In this document: in pieces, positions 17,401 through 25,807 of the stretch | Numbering within the stretch: position 1 is the first letter of the stretch | Layout: each line of letters begins with the position of its first letter | Assembly: GCA_002869725.1 (NCBI GenBank) | Contig: PKTY01000387.1 | Coordinates: forward strand, 1-38,619 | Source of the DNA: Desulfuromonas sp. | GTDB lineage: Bacteria; Desulfobacterota; Desulfuromonadia; Desulfuromonadales; BM103 | DNA length: 38,619 bases | Direction: 5' to 3' | Made by a program: the position numbers and the translations under genes | The notes under the pieces: generated by a model | Databases searched by the model: none | What the model saw: the letters and a program-made list of their open reading frames with translations, nothing else | Told to the model about the DNA's origin: nothing

Positions 17401-17501
17401 CCACAGATCAGAAAGATCATCAGCAGGTTGGGCGTAACCCGATTGAAGACCATCCAGGCCAGCGGGCCTCGCTGCCAGGGTTCCAGGGGCGTCCGCTTCA
17501 T
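14406..17501 (-). CDS. RND-family efflux pump inner-membrane transporter
   Basis: A proton-driven efflux transporter of the AcrB/HAE type, 1031 residues, with twelve helices and two large periplasmic loops. Seen: the N-terminal block VFPAFELDMVRISVAYPGAS followed by EEVEQGIVLAVEEAVRGLEG, and the helix-4 proton relay GIVVDDAIVAGENIYEYR with the paired Asp. The last third has PFGVVGSILGHLLMGYSLS. The paired Asp suggests drug/lipid-type export rather than heavy-metal CusA, but the substrate is not known. Its ATG overlaps the stop of the membrane-fusion gene (ATGA) and has AAGGA 6 nt upstream. It is the third gene of the outer membrane factor-adaptor-pump operon and converges on comEC. Confidence 0.92.
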   Translation of the reverse strand: MKRTPLEPWQRGPLAWMVFNRVTPNLLMIFLICGGIYMSGKIKKEVFPAFELDMVRISVAYPGASPEEVEQGIVLAVEEAVRGLEGIKELTAIAGEGHATVNAELLADSDQQKVYQEIKQGVDRITTFPDDAEQPQVSLLARRREVLNVQIYGDVPEIVLRETVEQVRDRLLQSPEITQIDLRGVRDVEIHVEISQPTLRSYGLTVNDVANRIASAAVEIPGGSIKARGGDILLRVADRRDLARDFARIPIITSVDGSVVTLDQLAKVTESFEDSERFASFNGRRSMELEIFRVGDQTPISVSRAVRNAMVDIEADLPPGIDWDINRDRSDIYEQRLHLLLKNAFIGLLLVLLLLSLFLEFKLAFWVTVGIPTSFLGGLLFLPSMGVTINIISMFAFIVALGIVVDDAIVAGENIYEYRQRGYGLPKAAILGARDVCVPVTYAILTNVVAFLPLYFVPGFMGKIWQAIPLVVITVFLISWVEALVILPAHLAHTESRPTSRMTARLHARQQAFSRQLIHFVEQVYRPFLERAIRWRGLTIALGLGLLLVVVSYAASGRVGIILMPRVESDSAVVTAVLPPGSPPDHAEAVGVKLVEAMERVAAQHGGETLLQGVFAEVDENQVGITAYLTPPGIRPLSTGRVTELWREEVGTLVGLESLRFESDRGGPGRGSALTVELSHRDTAVLDRASTALAGRLEEFANVKDVDDGVAPGKPQLDFRIKPEGQILGLTSRDVARQVRDAFSGATALRQQRGRNELTVRVRRPEAERSSAFDVETLLLRTPAGTFVPLLDVAEVESGRAYTVINRRDARRTVTVKAEVEPIDEVGQIQTTLDNEILPQLIRDYPGLTTSYQGRQASMKESLGGLFSGFGLALVAIYFLLAIPFRSYVQPLIVMLAIPFGVVGSILGHLLMGYSLSLMSMMGMVALAGVVVNDSLVLIDYANRQRLAGLSAHDAILAAGTRRFRPIILTTMTTFGGLAPMIFETSRQARFLIPMALSLGYGILFATVITLLLVPCLYLLIEDAKQKLPVC

Positions 17502-18757
17502 GGAAGGTCCTTCGACAGCGCCTTATCAGCGGCAGCAGGCACGGTCTCCGCTAACCGCAGCGGCATCCCCTGTACCGGAGTCGCCAGAGCAGAGACGACC
17601 AGCAGTTCTCCGGAGCTCAGTCCATTGGCGACCAGCAGTTGGTCGCGTCCTCTGAAAATCACGTCGACAGGACGGATATCGAGTCGGTTCTCCGTATCCA
17701 TGATCCACAACGCACCATCACGAACCAGCTGGCGATCGACGGCTGCCACATTGGCCACCTGGCGCCCCTCGATCTCAAGTCGCACATAGCTATCGACCAA
17801 AAGAGCTGGCTTGCGGCCGCTATTGTTCTCCTCAAGGGCCAGCGGGTCGTCGACCGCGATCAGCAGCTGTGCCATTCTCCCCTGCTCTTCAAGGCCGGCA
17901 GCAAGGCTGATCACCTCACCCTTGCGAAAGTCAGCTTCACCCCAGGCCGCAGGATCATAAACCCGCACATGGGATCCAGGTTGTCCCCTGCCATCAGGCA
18001 ACACCACCCACGGCAACTGGCTGACCGGAATTAAGGCTTCAACCCAGTAGCGGTCGGTTCCGGCCAGGCGGGCAAGATCCGTTGAGCTGCTCACCCGCGA
18101 ACCGAGCTCAACATCACGGGATAAAACCGTGGCATTAAAAGGAACCTTGACCGTTGCGCGTGCCTGGTCGAGCTGTGCCTGCTCGAGGCGCGCCCGCGCG
18201 GCGTCGACTGCCGCCCGGAGACTGGCATATTGCGGTTTACGCAGCATCAGTGCCTGCTGGTCAGCACTCACCTGTTCCCCGAGCAAGGCCAGCTCCTTTT
18301 GAGCAACCAGCTGGTTGCCACGTTCCAGGTCCAGTTCCGCCTCGGCACGAGCCAGTTCACTTTGTCGTTGGATCACCTCCAGCCGGTAGTCGGCGCTGTC
18401 GATCTCCAACAGGACTTCCCCCTTGCCAAGCCGACCTCCAGGAATAAAGCGACGGTTAAGACCGAGCACTTCACCGCCGACTTGCGCCCTGAGAGTCACC
18501 GTGCGGCTCGGCATGACTCGACCCATGGCGTTGACCCAGGCAGCCTGCGAAGAGAACTCGACAGGTCTCACTTCGACCAGCGTCGCGCTGCGCACTTTCG
18601 GGCGCGGTTTGGCCTTGGGGCCAGTCTGCAGCAGCCACCAGGCCGCTGCTGCAGCAACCAGCAACACTATCGCCGGCAACAACAGGCGCAGGACAGCATA
18701 TGAGACCCCGGATTGCTTCTCGGGCAATTGCGAAGAGAGATCACTCATGGTGGGCAT
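17498..18757 (-). CDS. RND efflux periplasmic adaptor (membrane fusion protein)
   Basis: The HlyD/AcrA-type adaptor that joins the inner-membrane pump to the outer-membrane channel. It has an N-terminal membrane anchor (LLLPAIVLLVAAAAAWWLL, about residues 24-44). A barrel-sandwich half follows (TVTLRAQVGGEVLGLN, RLGKGEVLLEIDSADY), then a coiled-coil hairpin rich in Leu, Glu and Ala (about 125-200). The second half reads TVKVPFNATVLSRDVELGS, followed by beta-barrel and membrane-proximal parts. At 419 residues it is normal. It overlaps the end of the outer-membrane gene by 17 nt and the start of the pump gene by 4 nt. ATG at 18748 is an alternative start; neither has a strong ribosome site. Confidence 0.9.
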   Translation of the reverse strand: MPTMSDLSSQLPEKQSGVSYAVLRLLLPAIVLLVAAAAAWWLLQTGPKAKPRPKVRSATLVEVRPVEFSSQAAWVNAMGRVMPSRTVTLRAQVGGEVLGLNRRFIPGGRLGKGEVLLEIDSADYRLEVIQRQSELARAEAELDLERGNQLVAQKELALLGEQVSADQQALMLRKPQYASLRAAVDAARARLEQAQLDQARATVKVPFNATVLSRDVELGSRVSSSTDLARLAGTDRYWVEALIPVSQLPWVVLPDGRGQPGSHVRVYDPAAWGEADFRKGEVISLAAGLEEQGRMAQLLIAVDDPLALEENNSGRKPALLVDSYVRLEIEGRQVANVAAVDRQLVRDGALWIMDTENRLDIRPVDVIFRGRDQLLVANGLSSGELLVVSALATPVQGMPLRLAETVPAAADKALSKDLP

Positions 18758-20237
18758 CCAGAGAAAAAGATGAAGACTGTTCGGGAGTTACGCGGAGTTC
18801 ATGATTGCAGGTTCCGCCGAGGGCCAGGTAGAGATCGACGCGGTAACCGATCAGTTCGCGCTGGGCTGTCAGGTAGCGGCGCTGCAGCGACTGATGGGAG
18901 GTCAAAGCTGTGAGTACCCGCTGGTAGTTTTCAACCCCCTGCAGGTAACGGTCGCGAATACTTTGCAAGGCGATCTGCGACGACTCCACTTGCCGATCGA
19001 GACTCGTCAGGTAATGGCGCTGCTGCTCTTCCCTGGCCAGGGCATCCTCGACTTCGCCGACAGCCACCAGGACAGCCTGAGCGTACTGATTGAGAAGTTC
19101 GGTAACCACTGCCCTGGCGCGGTCAGCCTCGGCGCGCCGTCGGCCACCATCGAGCAACGGACCGGCCAGGTTGGCCGCCACAGAAGCGAGCCAATCATCG
19201 AACAGTTGGCTGCCATGTTCGGCCGATGACTGCAGTCGAGCCGTCAGCCCGATAGTCGGCAAGCGCTCGGCAACGGCAACAGCCAGACGGTGATCGGCAG
19301 CCTGTAATCGATGCCACAGGCTAAGGACATCAGGACGATTATGAAGCAACTCTGCTGGCAATCCAGTTGCCGGCAATAGTGGCAACTTGGGTAATGAGCC
19401 CGACAAACTCGACTTTCCAAGCCCAGGAGAGAGTCCGGTAAGAACTGCCAACTGATGCTCGAGAACTGCACTCTTCGCCTTGACAAGAGCCATCTCTCCA
19501 AGTGCGGCTTCGACCACCTGGCGTTGCTGGAGAAGATCAGCTGCCCCCACCTGTCCAACCTCAAACTTCTGGTTTACCAGGTCCAGAACCTGATTGCTGG
19601 CTGCCAACTGCTCGGAGAGGAGGGTCTGTTGGCCACGCTGTTCGAGCAACTGATACCAGGTATCGACGACCTGGGCAGAAAGTGTCAGTGCGGCGGCAGA
19701 TAGATCGTAGCTGCTGGCAACGACATCTGACAGAGCCGCATCCCGACTGGCACGGATTCTCCCCCACAGATCGATCTGATAGCTGGCGAACAGTTCCAGC
19801 CCGTAGTCGCGACTCGTACTATCTCCCGTTGCCGACTCACTGCGACTGCGTACCATAGAAGCCACGGAGGTCAAGGACGGCATCAACTCGGCACCAGCAC
19901 GGCGGGCCACGGCGCGGGCTTGATCAAGGCGAGCCTCGAAGCTACGTAAACTGAAATTTTCTAAAAGGGCTATGCTGATCAGGGAATCGAGTTGCGGATC
20001 ATCGAAAACGAGCCACCAGTTACCGTGGCTCACTTCTCCCCCTTGCTGACTGAACGTCGCAGGGAGTTCGAAGGGCTGCTCAGGACGGTCTGTGAGCGGC
20101 ACACATCCAGCCCCCCCGAGCAGCATCCAGCTCACCAGCAGCCAAACGAGCAATCTCAGTCGATGATTCAGACCGAGCGACCCGCCTCGCCGCTCTGCCG
20201 TCGATGGCATGTAGTCAGGGGGTGCCGAGATTGTCAT
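18741..20237 (-). CDS. outer-membrane efflux lipoprotein (NodT/OprM type)
   Basis: The TolC-like outer-membrane exit duct for the RND pump below it. After a hydrophobic leader with lipobox LLGGAGC, the mature protein starts with the family block WWLVFDDPQLDSLISIALLENFSL. Two long-helix repeats follow (SYQIDLWGRIRASRDAALSDV and VGEVEDALAREEQQRHYL), as in NodT/OprM. The track start at 20369 runs far into pilR. ATG at 20237 has GGAG 9 nt upstream and ATG at 20210 lies just past the pilR stop without a ribosome site; I prefer 20237. The overlap with the pilR 3' end suggests the efflux operon is read on from the pil transcript, since I see no separate promoter. Confidence 0.88.
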   Translation of the reverse strand: MTISAPPDYMPSTAERRGGSLGLNHRLRLLVWLLVSWMLLGGAGCVPLTDRPEQPFELPATFSQQGGEVSHGNWWLVFDDPQLDSLISIALLENFSLRSFEARLDQARAVARRAGAELMPSLTSVASMVRSRSESATGDSTSRDYGLELFASYQIDLWGRIRASRDAALSDVVASSYDLSAAALTLSAQVVDTWYQLLEQRGQQTLLSEQLAASNQVLDLVNQKFEVGQVGAADLLQQRQVVEAALGEMALVKAKSAVLEHQLAVLTGLSPGLGKSSLSGSLPKLPLLPATGLPAELLHNRPDVLSLWHRLQAADHRLAVAVAERLPTIGLTARLQSSAEHGSQLFDDWLASVAANLAGPLLDGGRRRAEADRARAVVTELLNQYAQAVLVAVGEVEDALAREEQQRHYLTSLDRQVESSQIALQSIRDRYLQGVENYQRVLTALTSHQSLQRRYLTAQRELIGYRVDLYLALGGTCNHELRVTPEQSSSFSLDAHHE

Positions 20238-21615
20238 CGACATCGACTCCGTATTTCGCGAGCCGGTAGCGAATCGACCGGAAGGTGATCCCCAGCAGAT
20301 CGGCTGCAGATTTGCGCACCCCCCCTGTCTTGTTGAGCGCTTTGAGCAAGATTTCTTTCTCGATCTCACCTAGGTAGGCATCAAGATCCATCCCGGTATC
20401 GGGAATGTCCGTCAACGGGGTGACCGTTCCAGACATGCCGGTCACCAGGTTCGGTGGGAGGCAATCGAGGCTAACCTCTCCACCCTGCCCCAGGACTGTC
20501 GCCCGTTCGATGACATTTTCCAGCTCGCGCACATTCCCCGGCCAGTGGTAATCGATCAGTCTCCGCATCGCCTCGTCGGTAACCTTTACTGACTCCTCAC
20601 CGGTGAACTGTTTCCAGAAATGATTAATCATGATCGGGATATCTTCGCGACGCTGGCGCAGGGGAGGCAGATCGATGCGAATCACATTGAACCGGTAATA
20701 GAGGTCCTCGCGAAAGCTGCCTGCGGCAACCGCCTCCTCGAGATGGCGATTGGTAGCAGCCAGAATCCTGACATCGGCCTTAAGATTTTTGTTGCCGCCA
20801 ACCCGTCGGAACTCGTTCTCCTGCAGAACCCGCAGCAGTTTGACCTGCATCAACGCCGGAAGCTCACCGATTTCATCGAGAAAAACAGTCCCCCCCGCTG
20901 CCGTTTCGAACAGTCCCTCTTTCTGTTTGATGGCTCCGGTAAACGAACCTTTCTCATGGCCGAACAGCTCGCTCTCCAGCAGGTTTTCCGGGATCGCCCC
21001 GCAGTTGATCGGCACGAAAGGCTGCTCGGCCCGATCACTGTTGTAGTGAATGGCCCGGGCCACCAGCTCCTTGCCGGTCCCCGACTCTCCGGTAACCAGC
21101 ACCTTGACCTGGCTGGTAGCAACCTTGCGGATGAGACTGAAGACATCCTGCATCGCCTTCGATTTGCCGATCAGCCCTTCAAAGGAGTAACGCCTCCCCA
21201 GCTGCTCCTTCAAGGCCAGGTTTTCCCGGCGCAGGTCACGTCGTTCCAGGGCATTTTTAACGATCAGGCGGATCTCTTCGTTCTTGAACGGCTTAGTAAT
21301 GTAGTCGTAGGCCCCCTGCTTCATGGCTTCGACCGCCTCCTCAGTGGTTGAAAAGGCGGTCACCATCAACACAACGGTTTCCGGGGTACGTTCCTTGATA
21401 TGAGAGAGGAGCTCTAGCCCCCCCATGCGCGGCATTTTCATATCAGAGATCACTAGATCATAGCTGTGCTCACGCAGGTGCACCACGGCCTGCGCACCAT
21501 CGACCGCTACATCGACCAGATAGCCTTCGCGGTGCAGCATGATACTCAAAAAATCCCGCATGCTCTGTTCGTCGTCAACGACCAGGATTCGGTGTCGGTT
21601 ACTGTCGGTCTTCAT
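20215..21615 (-). CDS. pilR: type IV pilus response regulator PilR (NtrC family, sigma-54 activator)
   Basis: A 466-residue two-component regulator that, when phosphorylated by PilS, activates sigma-54 promoters such as that of pilA. Domains in order are as follows. The receiver spans 1-125, with DDEQSMRDFL, the phospho-acceptor Asp in LVISDMKMPRMGG and the Lys in YITKPFKNEE. The AAA+ domain has Walker A GESGTGKE, the sigma-54 contact loop GSFTGA (usually GAFTGA) and LFETAAGGTVFLDEIGEL. A Fis-type helix-turn-helix lies at the end (TGGVRKSAADLLGITFRSIR). ATG follows AAGGA. It is 69 nt downstream of pilS. No pilA target and no clear -24/-12 promoter were found in the window. Confidence 0.93.
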   Translation of the reverse strand: MKTDSNRHRILVVDDEQSMRDFLSIMLHREGYLVDVAVDGAQAVVHLREHSYDLVISDMKMPRMGGLELLSHIKERTPETVVLMVTAFSTTEEAVEAMKQGAYDYITKPFKNEEIRLIVKNALERRDLRRENLALKEQLGRRYSFEGLIGKSKAMQDVFSLIRKVATSQVKVLVTGESGTGKELVARAIHYNSDRAEQPFVPINCGAIPENLLESELFGHEKGSFTGAIKQKEGLFETAAGGTVFLDEIGELPALMQVKLLRVLQENEFRRVGGNKNLKADVRILAATNRHLEEAVAAGSFREDLYYRFNVIRIDLPPLRQRREDIPIMINHFWKQFTGEESVKVTDEAMRRLIDYHWPGNVRELENVIERATVLGQGGEVSLDCLPPNLVTGMSGTVTPLTDIPDTGMDLDAYLGEIEKEILLKALNKTGGVRKSAADLLGITFRSIRYRLAKYGVDVDDNLGTP

Positions 21616-21684
21616 GGATTCCTTTCACGGATCTGCCTTAACCGGCAAGATTGAAGATCAATGTCTGATACCAGCAGGAACGCA

Positions 21685-23331
21685 TCAGCAAGCCTGCCGA
21701 CATTTGGGGGGCAATTCGATAATAAATCGCGCTCCCCCCAGATTGCTAGGCTCAACATAGACCCGTCCTTCATGGGCTTCGATGTTGGCATAAACATTGG
21801 CCAGTCCCAGGCCGGTCCCTCGGTCTTTGGTTGTAAAAAACGGCTCGAAAATCTTGTCACGATCCGATTCCAGAATTCCCGGCCCGCTATCCTCAATGGT
21901 GATCAGGCCTGCTGCGGAATCGGCCAAAACCAGAACCTCGCCGGTCGGTTGGGAGGCTTCGACCGCGTTAAGGAGCAGGTCCCAGAGGGACTGACGGATC
22001 TTCTGACGATCGACCTGCATGACCATCTTTTGCGAAAAAGATTTCAAAATCTCGACCTGCCCGGCCTGACCGCCAGCCTGCAGCAGATCGGTCAGCTCAT
22101 TGAGCAGCAGTGAAAGGTCGATGCACTCGAGTTGCAACGGCGTCGGCCGGGCAAAATTCAGGAAATTGCTCAGCAGTTGGCTGAGTCGGTCGGCCTCCTT
22201 AACCACAATCCCCATCAATCGGCGATTCTCCTCGCTGATCTGCGCGTCTTCGGCAAGCAGTTGCACCGAACCGCTGATCGACGCCAGGGGGTTGCGAATT
22301 TCATGAGCCAGTCCTGACGCCAGGCGCCCCACCGCCGCCAGTCGGTCATTGCGTTTGAGCTGCTCTTCAAGAATTTTGTATTCGGTCAGGTCCTGAAAAG
22401 CGATCAGTAATCCGAGGTTCACACCATGAGAATCCTGAACTTGGCTCGCCGAATAACCCAGGGTCAAGTCGGTCTCCCCCTGGCGATAAAAGGCCTCGCC
22501 GCGTTCGATGGTTGCCACCGACGAGGGGTCGACCTGATCGAACTCAGGAAACAACTCCTTCAGTGGCCGATTGTAGACCTGATCGAGGCGATATCCGGTC
22601 ATCCGGCTTGCCGCCTGATTAAAAGAGCGGATCCTCCCCTGGGTATTGATAATCATCAGACCACTGTTGATGTTGCTGAGGATCGCCTGGTTAAGCCGCT
22701 CCAGTTCCGCATAGTCGATCTCGCGTTGTTCTCTAGCCTCCTCACTGACCCGCAGCCGTTCGGCCAGGGAACCACTGAGCAGGGCAGTCAGGAAAAAGGC
22801 TCCTACATGCAGAAACACCGCATAGAAAACTTCTGACTGCTGCAACCCCTGAGGATAGGCGCGCTCACCAAACATCGGCAGGTAACCGAAAAATTGCAGA
22901 TCGAGCAAGCTGCCGAAGAGAATTGAAGATGCCGAAGCAACAATCAGTAGCTGACTTCGTGGCAAAAAAAGACTGGCAGCAATGATCACCAGGATAAACA
23001 GGAACGAGTAGTGGCTCTCCTGGCCGCCGGTCATATAGATCACCAGCAGCACGAACAACAGATCCCAACTCAACTGGAGATGAATGAACAGACGGAAACG
23101 TCGAAGGTGGCCGAGGATTGCTGAAGAGAGAGTGGTCTGCAGGATCGCAGCGGCCGTCAGGTAAGCCAGACAACGTGCCACCAGGGAGGTCTCCCAGGAG
23201 GCTTCGCGCAGTTGGAAAACTATGGTCCCGCCGAGGAAGAAACAGACAACAACAAGCCGAACCGCGAGATACCAGTTGATCAGCTTGCGGGAAGAATTTT
23301 GCGCGGATATCTCATGTAGCGCGCCGGACAT
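21685..23331 (-). CDS. pilS: type IV pilus sensor histidine kinase PilS
   Basis: The membrane kinase partner of PilR, 548 residues. The N-terminal half has about six hydrophobic helices (residues 20-190). A PAS domain follows ([20 protein letters not shown], then [20 protein letters not shown]). The kinase core has H-box [17 protein letters not shown]-box [10 protein letters not shown]1 box IEDSGPGI and G2 box [14 protein letters not shown], so it should be active. The start lies 12 nt after the pilC stop and the gene precedes pilR, giving the pilC-pilS-pilR order common in these bacteria. The signal is unknown; in better-studied species PilS senses pilin in the membrane. Confidence 0.92.
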   Translation of the reverse strand: MSGALHEISAQNSSRKLINWYLAVRLVVVCFFLGGTIVFQLREASWETSLVARCLAYLTAAAILQTTLSSAILGHLRRFRLFIHLQLSWDLLFVLLVIYMTGGQESHYSFLFILVIIAASLFLPRSQLLIVASASSILFGSLLDLQFFGYLPMFGERAYPQGLQQSEVFYAVFLHVGAFFLTALLSGSLAERLRVSEEAREQREIDYAELERLNQAILSNINSGLMIINTQGRIRSFNQAASRMTGYRLDQVYNRPLKELFPEFDQVDPSSVATIERGEAFYRQGETDLTLGYSASQVQDSHGVNLGLLIAFQDLTEYKILEEQLKRNDRLAAVGRLASGLAHEIRNPLASISGSVQLLAEDAQISEENRRLMGIVVKEADRLSQLLSNFLNFARPTPLQLECIDLSLLLNELTDLLQAGGQAGQVEILKSFSQKMVMQVDRQKIRQSLWDLLLNAVEASQPTGEVLVLADSAAGLITIEDSGPGILESDRDKIFEPFFTTKDRGTGLGLANVYANIEAHEGRVYVEPSNLGGARFIIELPPKCRQAC

Positions 23332-23343
23332 CGCCCCGGACGG

Positions 23344-24561
23344 TCAACCGCCCACAGTCCCGGCCAGTTTGAATATCGGCAGGTACATGGCAACGACCAG
23401 ACCACCGACCGTGGTGCCGAGAAAAAGCATCAACATCGGTTCCATCATGGCCGTCAGGTTGCCGACAGCATCATCAACTTCATCATCGTAAAAATCAGCA
23501 ACCTTGTTGAGCATGGTGTCAATGGAGCCAGACTGCTCACCAACCGCAATCATCTGACAGACCATGGGAGGAAAGACCCCAGATTTTTCAAGGGGCTCGG
23601 CAATTGTCTTTCCTTCACTGATGCTCTGGCGCACCTTGTAGATGGCGTTTTCGACGACTTTGTTGCCGGCTGTCTTGGCGACGATCTCCAGACCATCGAG
23701 AATCGGCACCCCGCTGGAAATCATCGTCCCCAAAGTTCGGGTAAACTTGGCGACTGCTACCTTGCGGATCAGTACCCCCATGACCGGCAGCTTCAAAAAG
23801 ATGGCGTCCATCTGCAACCTGCCCGCGGGGGTTTTGTAGATCCGCTTAAGAATGAACATGATCGCCCAAGCGGCACCGATCATGACCAAAATGTAACTCT
23901 GAATAAAGTTACTCAGGTCGATGACAATTTGGGTAGGCATCGGCAAAGTGCCCCCGAAATCGGCGAACATCTTCTCAAATGAAGGAATAACGAAGACCAG
24001 GATCACGGCAATGACCACCACGGCAATCCCGATGATCGTCGCCGGATAGGTCATGGCGCTCTTGACCTTTTTCTTGAGTTTAAGCGCTTTTTCAATATAG
24101 GCAGCCAGACGGTTGAGAATGGTGTCTAGAATGCCACCGATTTCACCAGCGGCAACCAGATTGACATACAGATCGTCAAAGGCCTTGGGGTGCTTTTTCA
24201 AGGCATCGGCGAAAGTCGATCCGGATTCGACATCCTCCTTGATCTTGACCAGGATTTTCTTGAAGGTTTTGTTCTCTTGCTGCCTGCCGAGGATGTCGAG
24301 ACACTGTACCAGCGGCAGACCGGCATCAATCATGGTGGCAAACTGGCGTGTAAAGACCACGAGGTCCTTGGTGGTCACCTTGGGCTCGAACCCCGGAATG
24401 GATAGCTCGATATCCAGACCCTTGCCGCGCTCTTTGATGTTGCCCGGAGCCAGGCCCTGACGGCGCAGCTGTGCTTGGACGGCTTCGACGTTGGGCGCCT
24501 CCATTTCGCCCTTCATCACCGTTCCGGTCTTGGTCGTTGCTTCCCAGGCAAACTTTCCCAT
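23344..24561 (-). CDS. pilC: type IV pilus inner-membrane platform protein PilC
   Basis: A GspF-family platform protein on which the pilus motors act. The 405 residues carry an N-terminal cytoplasmic domain (FAWEATTKTGTVMKGEMEA), two T2SSF domains (FTRQFATMIDAGLPLVQCLD in the first; FTRTLGTMISSGVPILDGLE in the second) and three hydrophobic helices, the last near the C-terminus (LMLFLGTTVGGLVVAMYLPIF). The repeated F-T-R-x-x-x-T/A-M-I motif is typical. ATG follows AGAGG. The gene is complete and lies between pilT and pilS. Confidence 0.95.
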   Translation of the reverse strand: MGKFAWEATTKTGTVMKGEMEAPNVEAVQAQLRRQGLAPGNIKERGKGLDIELSIPGFEPKVTTKDLVVFTRQFATMIDAGLPLVQCLDILGRQQENKTFKKILVKIKEDVESGSTFADALKKHPKAFDDLYVNLVAAGEIGGILDTILNRLAAYIEKALKLKKKVKSAMTYPATIIGIAVVVIAVILVFVIPSFEKMFADFGGTLPMPTQIVIDLSNFIQSYILVMIGAAWAIMFILKRIYKTPAGRLQMDAIFLKLPVMGVLIRKVAVAKFTRTLGTMISSGVPILDGLEIVAKTAGNKVVENAIYKVRQSISEGKTIAEPLEKSGVFPPMVCQMIAVGEQSGSIDTMLNKVADFYDDEVDDAVGNLTAMMEPMLMLFLGTTVGGLVVAMYLPIFKLAGTVGG

Positions 24562-24619
24562 GATCAGCCTCTCGATTTAATGTAGCGTGCCCAATCAGTG
24601 ATTGCAGTCGTTGCGACAC

Positions 24620-25756
24620 TCACCGTTTGTTGGCCACACCGGTCTGGACTCCACGTTTGAGAACCGCCTGCGGATTGGACATCATCTCTTTCAATTCCTC
24701 GACATCCGGCGACCGGGCGATGGCGTCATCCATACTGATCTTCTTGCTGTGATAAAGGGAGAACAGGCACTGGTTCATGGTCTGCATGCCGTACTTGTCC
24801 TGCCCCATCTGCATCTGCGAGTAGAGTTGGTGAATCTTGTCATCACGAACCAGTGCGCGGATCGCGGTATTCGGTACCATAATCTCCAGAGCCAGTGCTC
24901 GACCTCCGCCGATACGCGGAATCAGGGTCTGGGACAGCACCCCCTCCAGTACGAACGACAGCTGGGTGCGCACCTGCTGCTGCTGGTTGGTGGGAAAGAC
25001 ATCGACGATCCGGTTGATGGTCTGCACCGCGCCGTTGGTATGCAGGGTAGCAAAGCAGAGGTGGCCGGTTTCGGCAATGGTCAGGGCCGCCTCGATGGTC
25101 TCCAGGTTGCGCAACTCGCCAAGCAGGACGATATCGGGGTCCTGGCGCAGAATATATTTGAGAGCGTTCTGGAACGAATAGGTGTCGGTGCCAACCTCGC
25201 GCTGGTTGACCACGCACTTCTTGTGAGGGTGTATATATTCGATTGGATCTTCGACGGTAATAATATGTTCATGCCTAGTATTATTGATCTCATCGATAAT
25301 CGAGGCCAGAGTCGTGGACTTACCGGAACCGGTGGGACCGGTCACCAGCACCAGGCCGTTCGATTTCTTGGAGATCTCGTCAACGACCGGCGGCAGACCC
25401 AACTCCTGAAAACTGAGAAACTTGTAGGGGATCAGCCGGAACACCCCGCCCAGGGCCCCACGCTGCATGAAAACATTACCGCGGAACCTGGCCAGACCTT
25501 TGACCCCGAACGAAAAGTCGAGTTCATGATTCTCTTCGAACTTGCGTTTCTGGACTTCGGTCAGGATGCTGTAACAGATGTTCTTGGTATCAGCAGGCAG
25601 TAGGTTGCGCGTCTTCATCGGCGTCATCCGCCCGTTGACACGGATCTGCGGCGGGGTGCCGGTGGTAATATGCAGATCGGAAGCGCCCTGCTCCACCATG
25701 GTTTTCAGCATCTGCTGTATCGAAAAATCGGTCGTTTTTTGTTCATCCATCATCAC
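24620..25756 (-). CDS. pilT: type IV pilus retraction ATPase PilT
   Basis: A hexameric ATPase that drives pilus disassembly (twitching, DNA uptake). It has the PilT N-terminal block GASDLHITTGTPPQIRVNG, Walker A GPTGSGKSTTLAS, the Asp box TVEDPIEYIH, Walker B DPDIVLLGELRNLETI, the His box and the PilT signature AETGHLCFATLHTNGAVQTI. The length (378) fits, being slightly longer than average. The AIRNLIR motif of classical PilT is here AIRALVRDDKIHQLYSQMQ. The start is GTG at 25756 followed directly by two ATG codons, so the exact start is open by one or two residues. It lies 51 nt after the end of pilB. Confidence 0.95.
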   Translation of the reverse strand: MMMDEQKTTDFSIQQMLKTMVEQGASDLHITTGTPPQIRVNGRMTPMKTRNLLPADTKNICYSILTEVQKRKFEENHELDFSFGVKGLARFRGNVFMQRGALGGVFRLIPYKFLSFQELGLPPVVDEISKKSNGLVLVTGPTGSGKSTTLASIIDEINNTRHEHIITVEDPIEYIHPHKKCVVNQREVGTDTYSFQNALKYILRQDPDIVLLGELRNLETIEAALTIAETGHLCFATLHTNGAVQTINRIVDVFPTNQQQQVRTQLSFVLEGVLSQTLIPRIGGGRALALEIMVPNTAIRALVRDDKIHQLYSQMQMGQDKYGMQTMNQCLFSLYHSKKISMDDAIARSPDVEELKEMMSNPQAVLKRGVQTGVANKR

Positions 25757-25807
25757 AGTATCCAGATTGGCAGCAGTGACCGGTCAGAGAACACCTTCGG
25801 GTCAGTA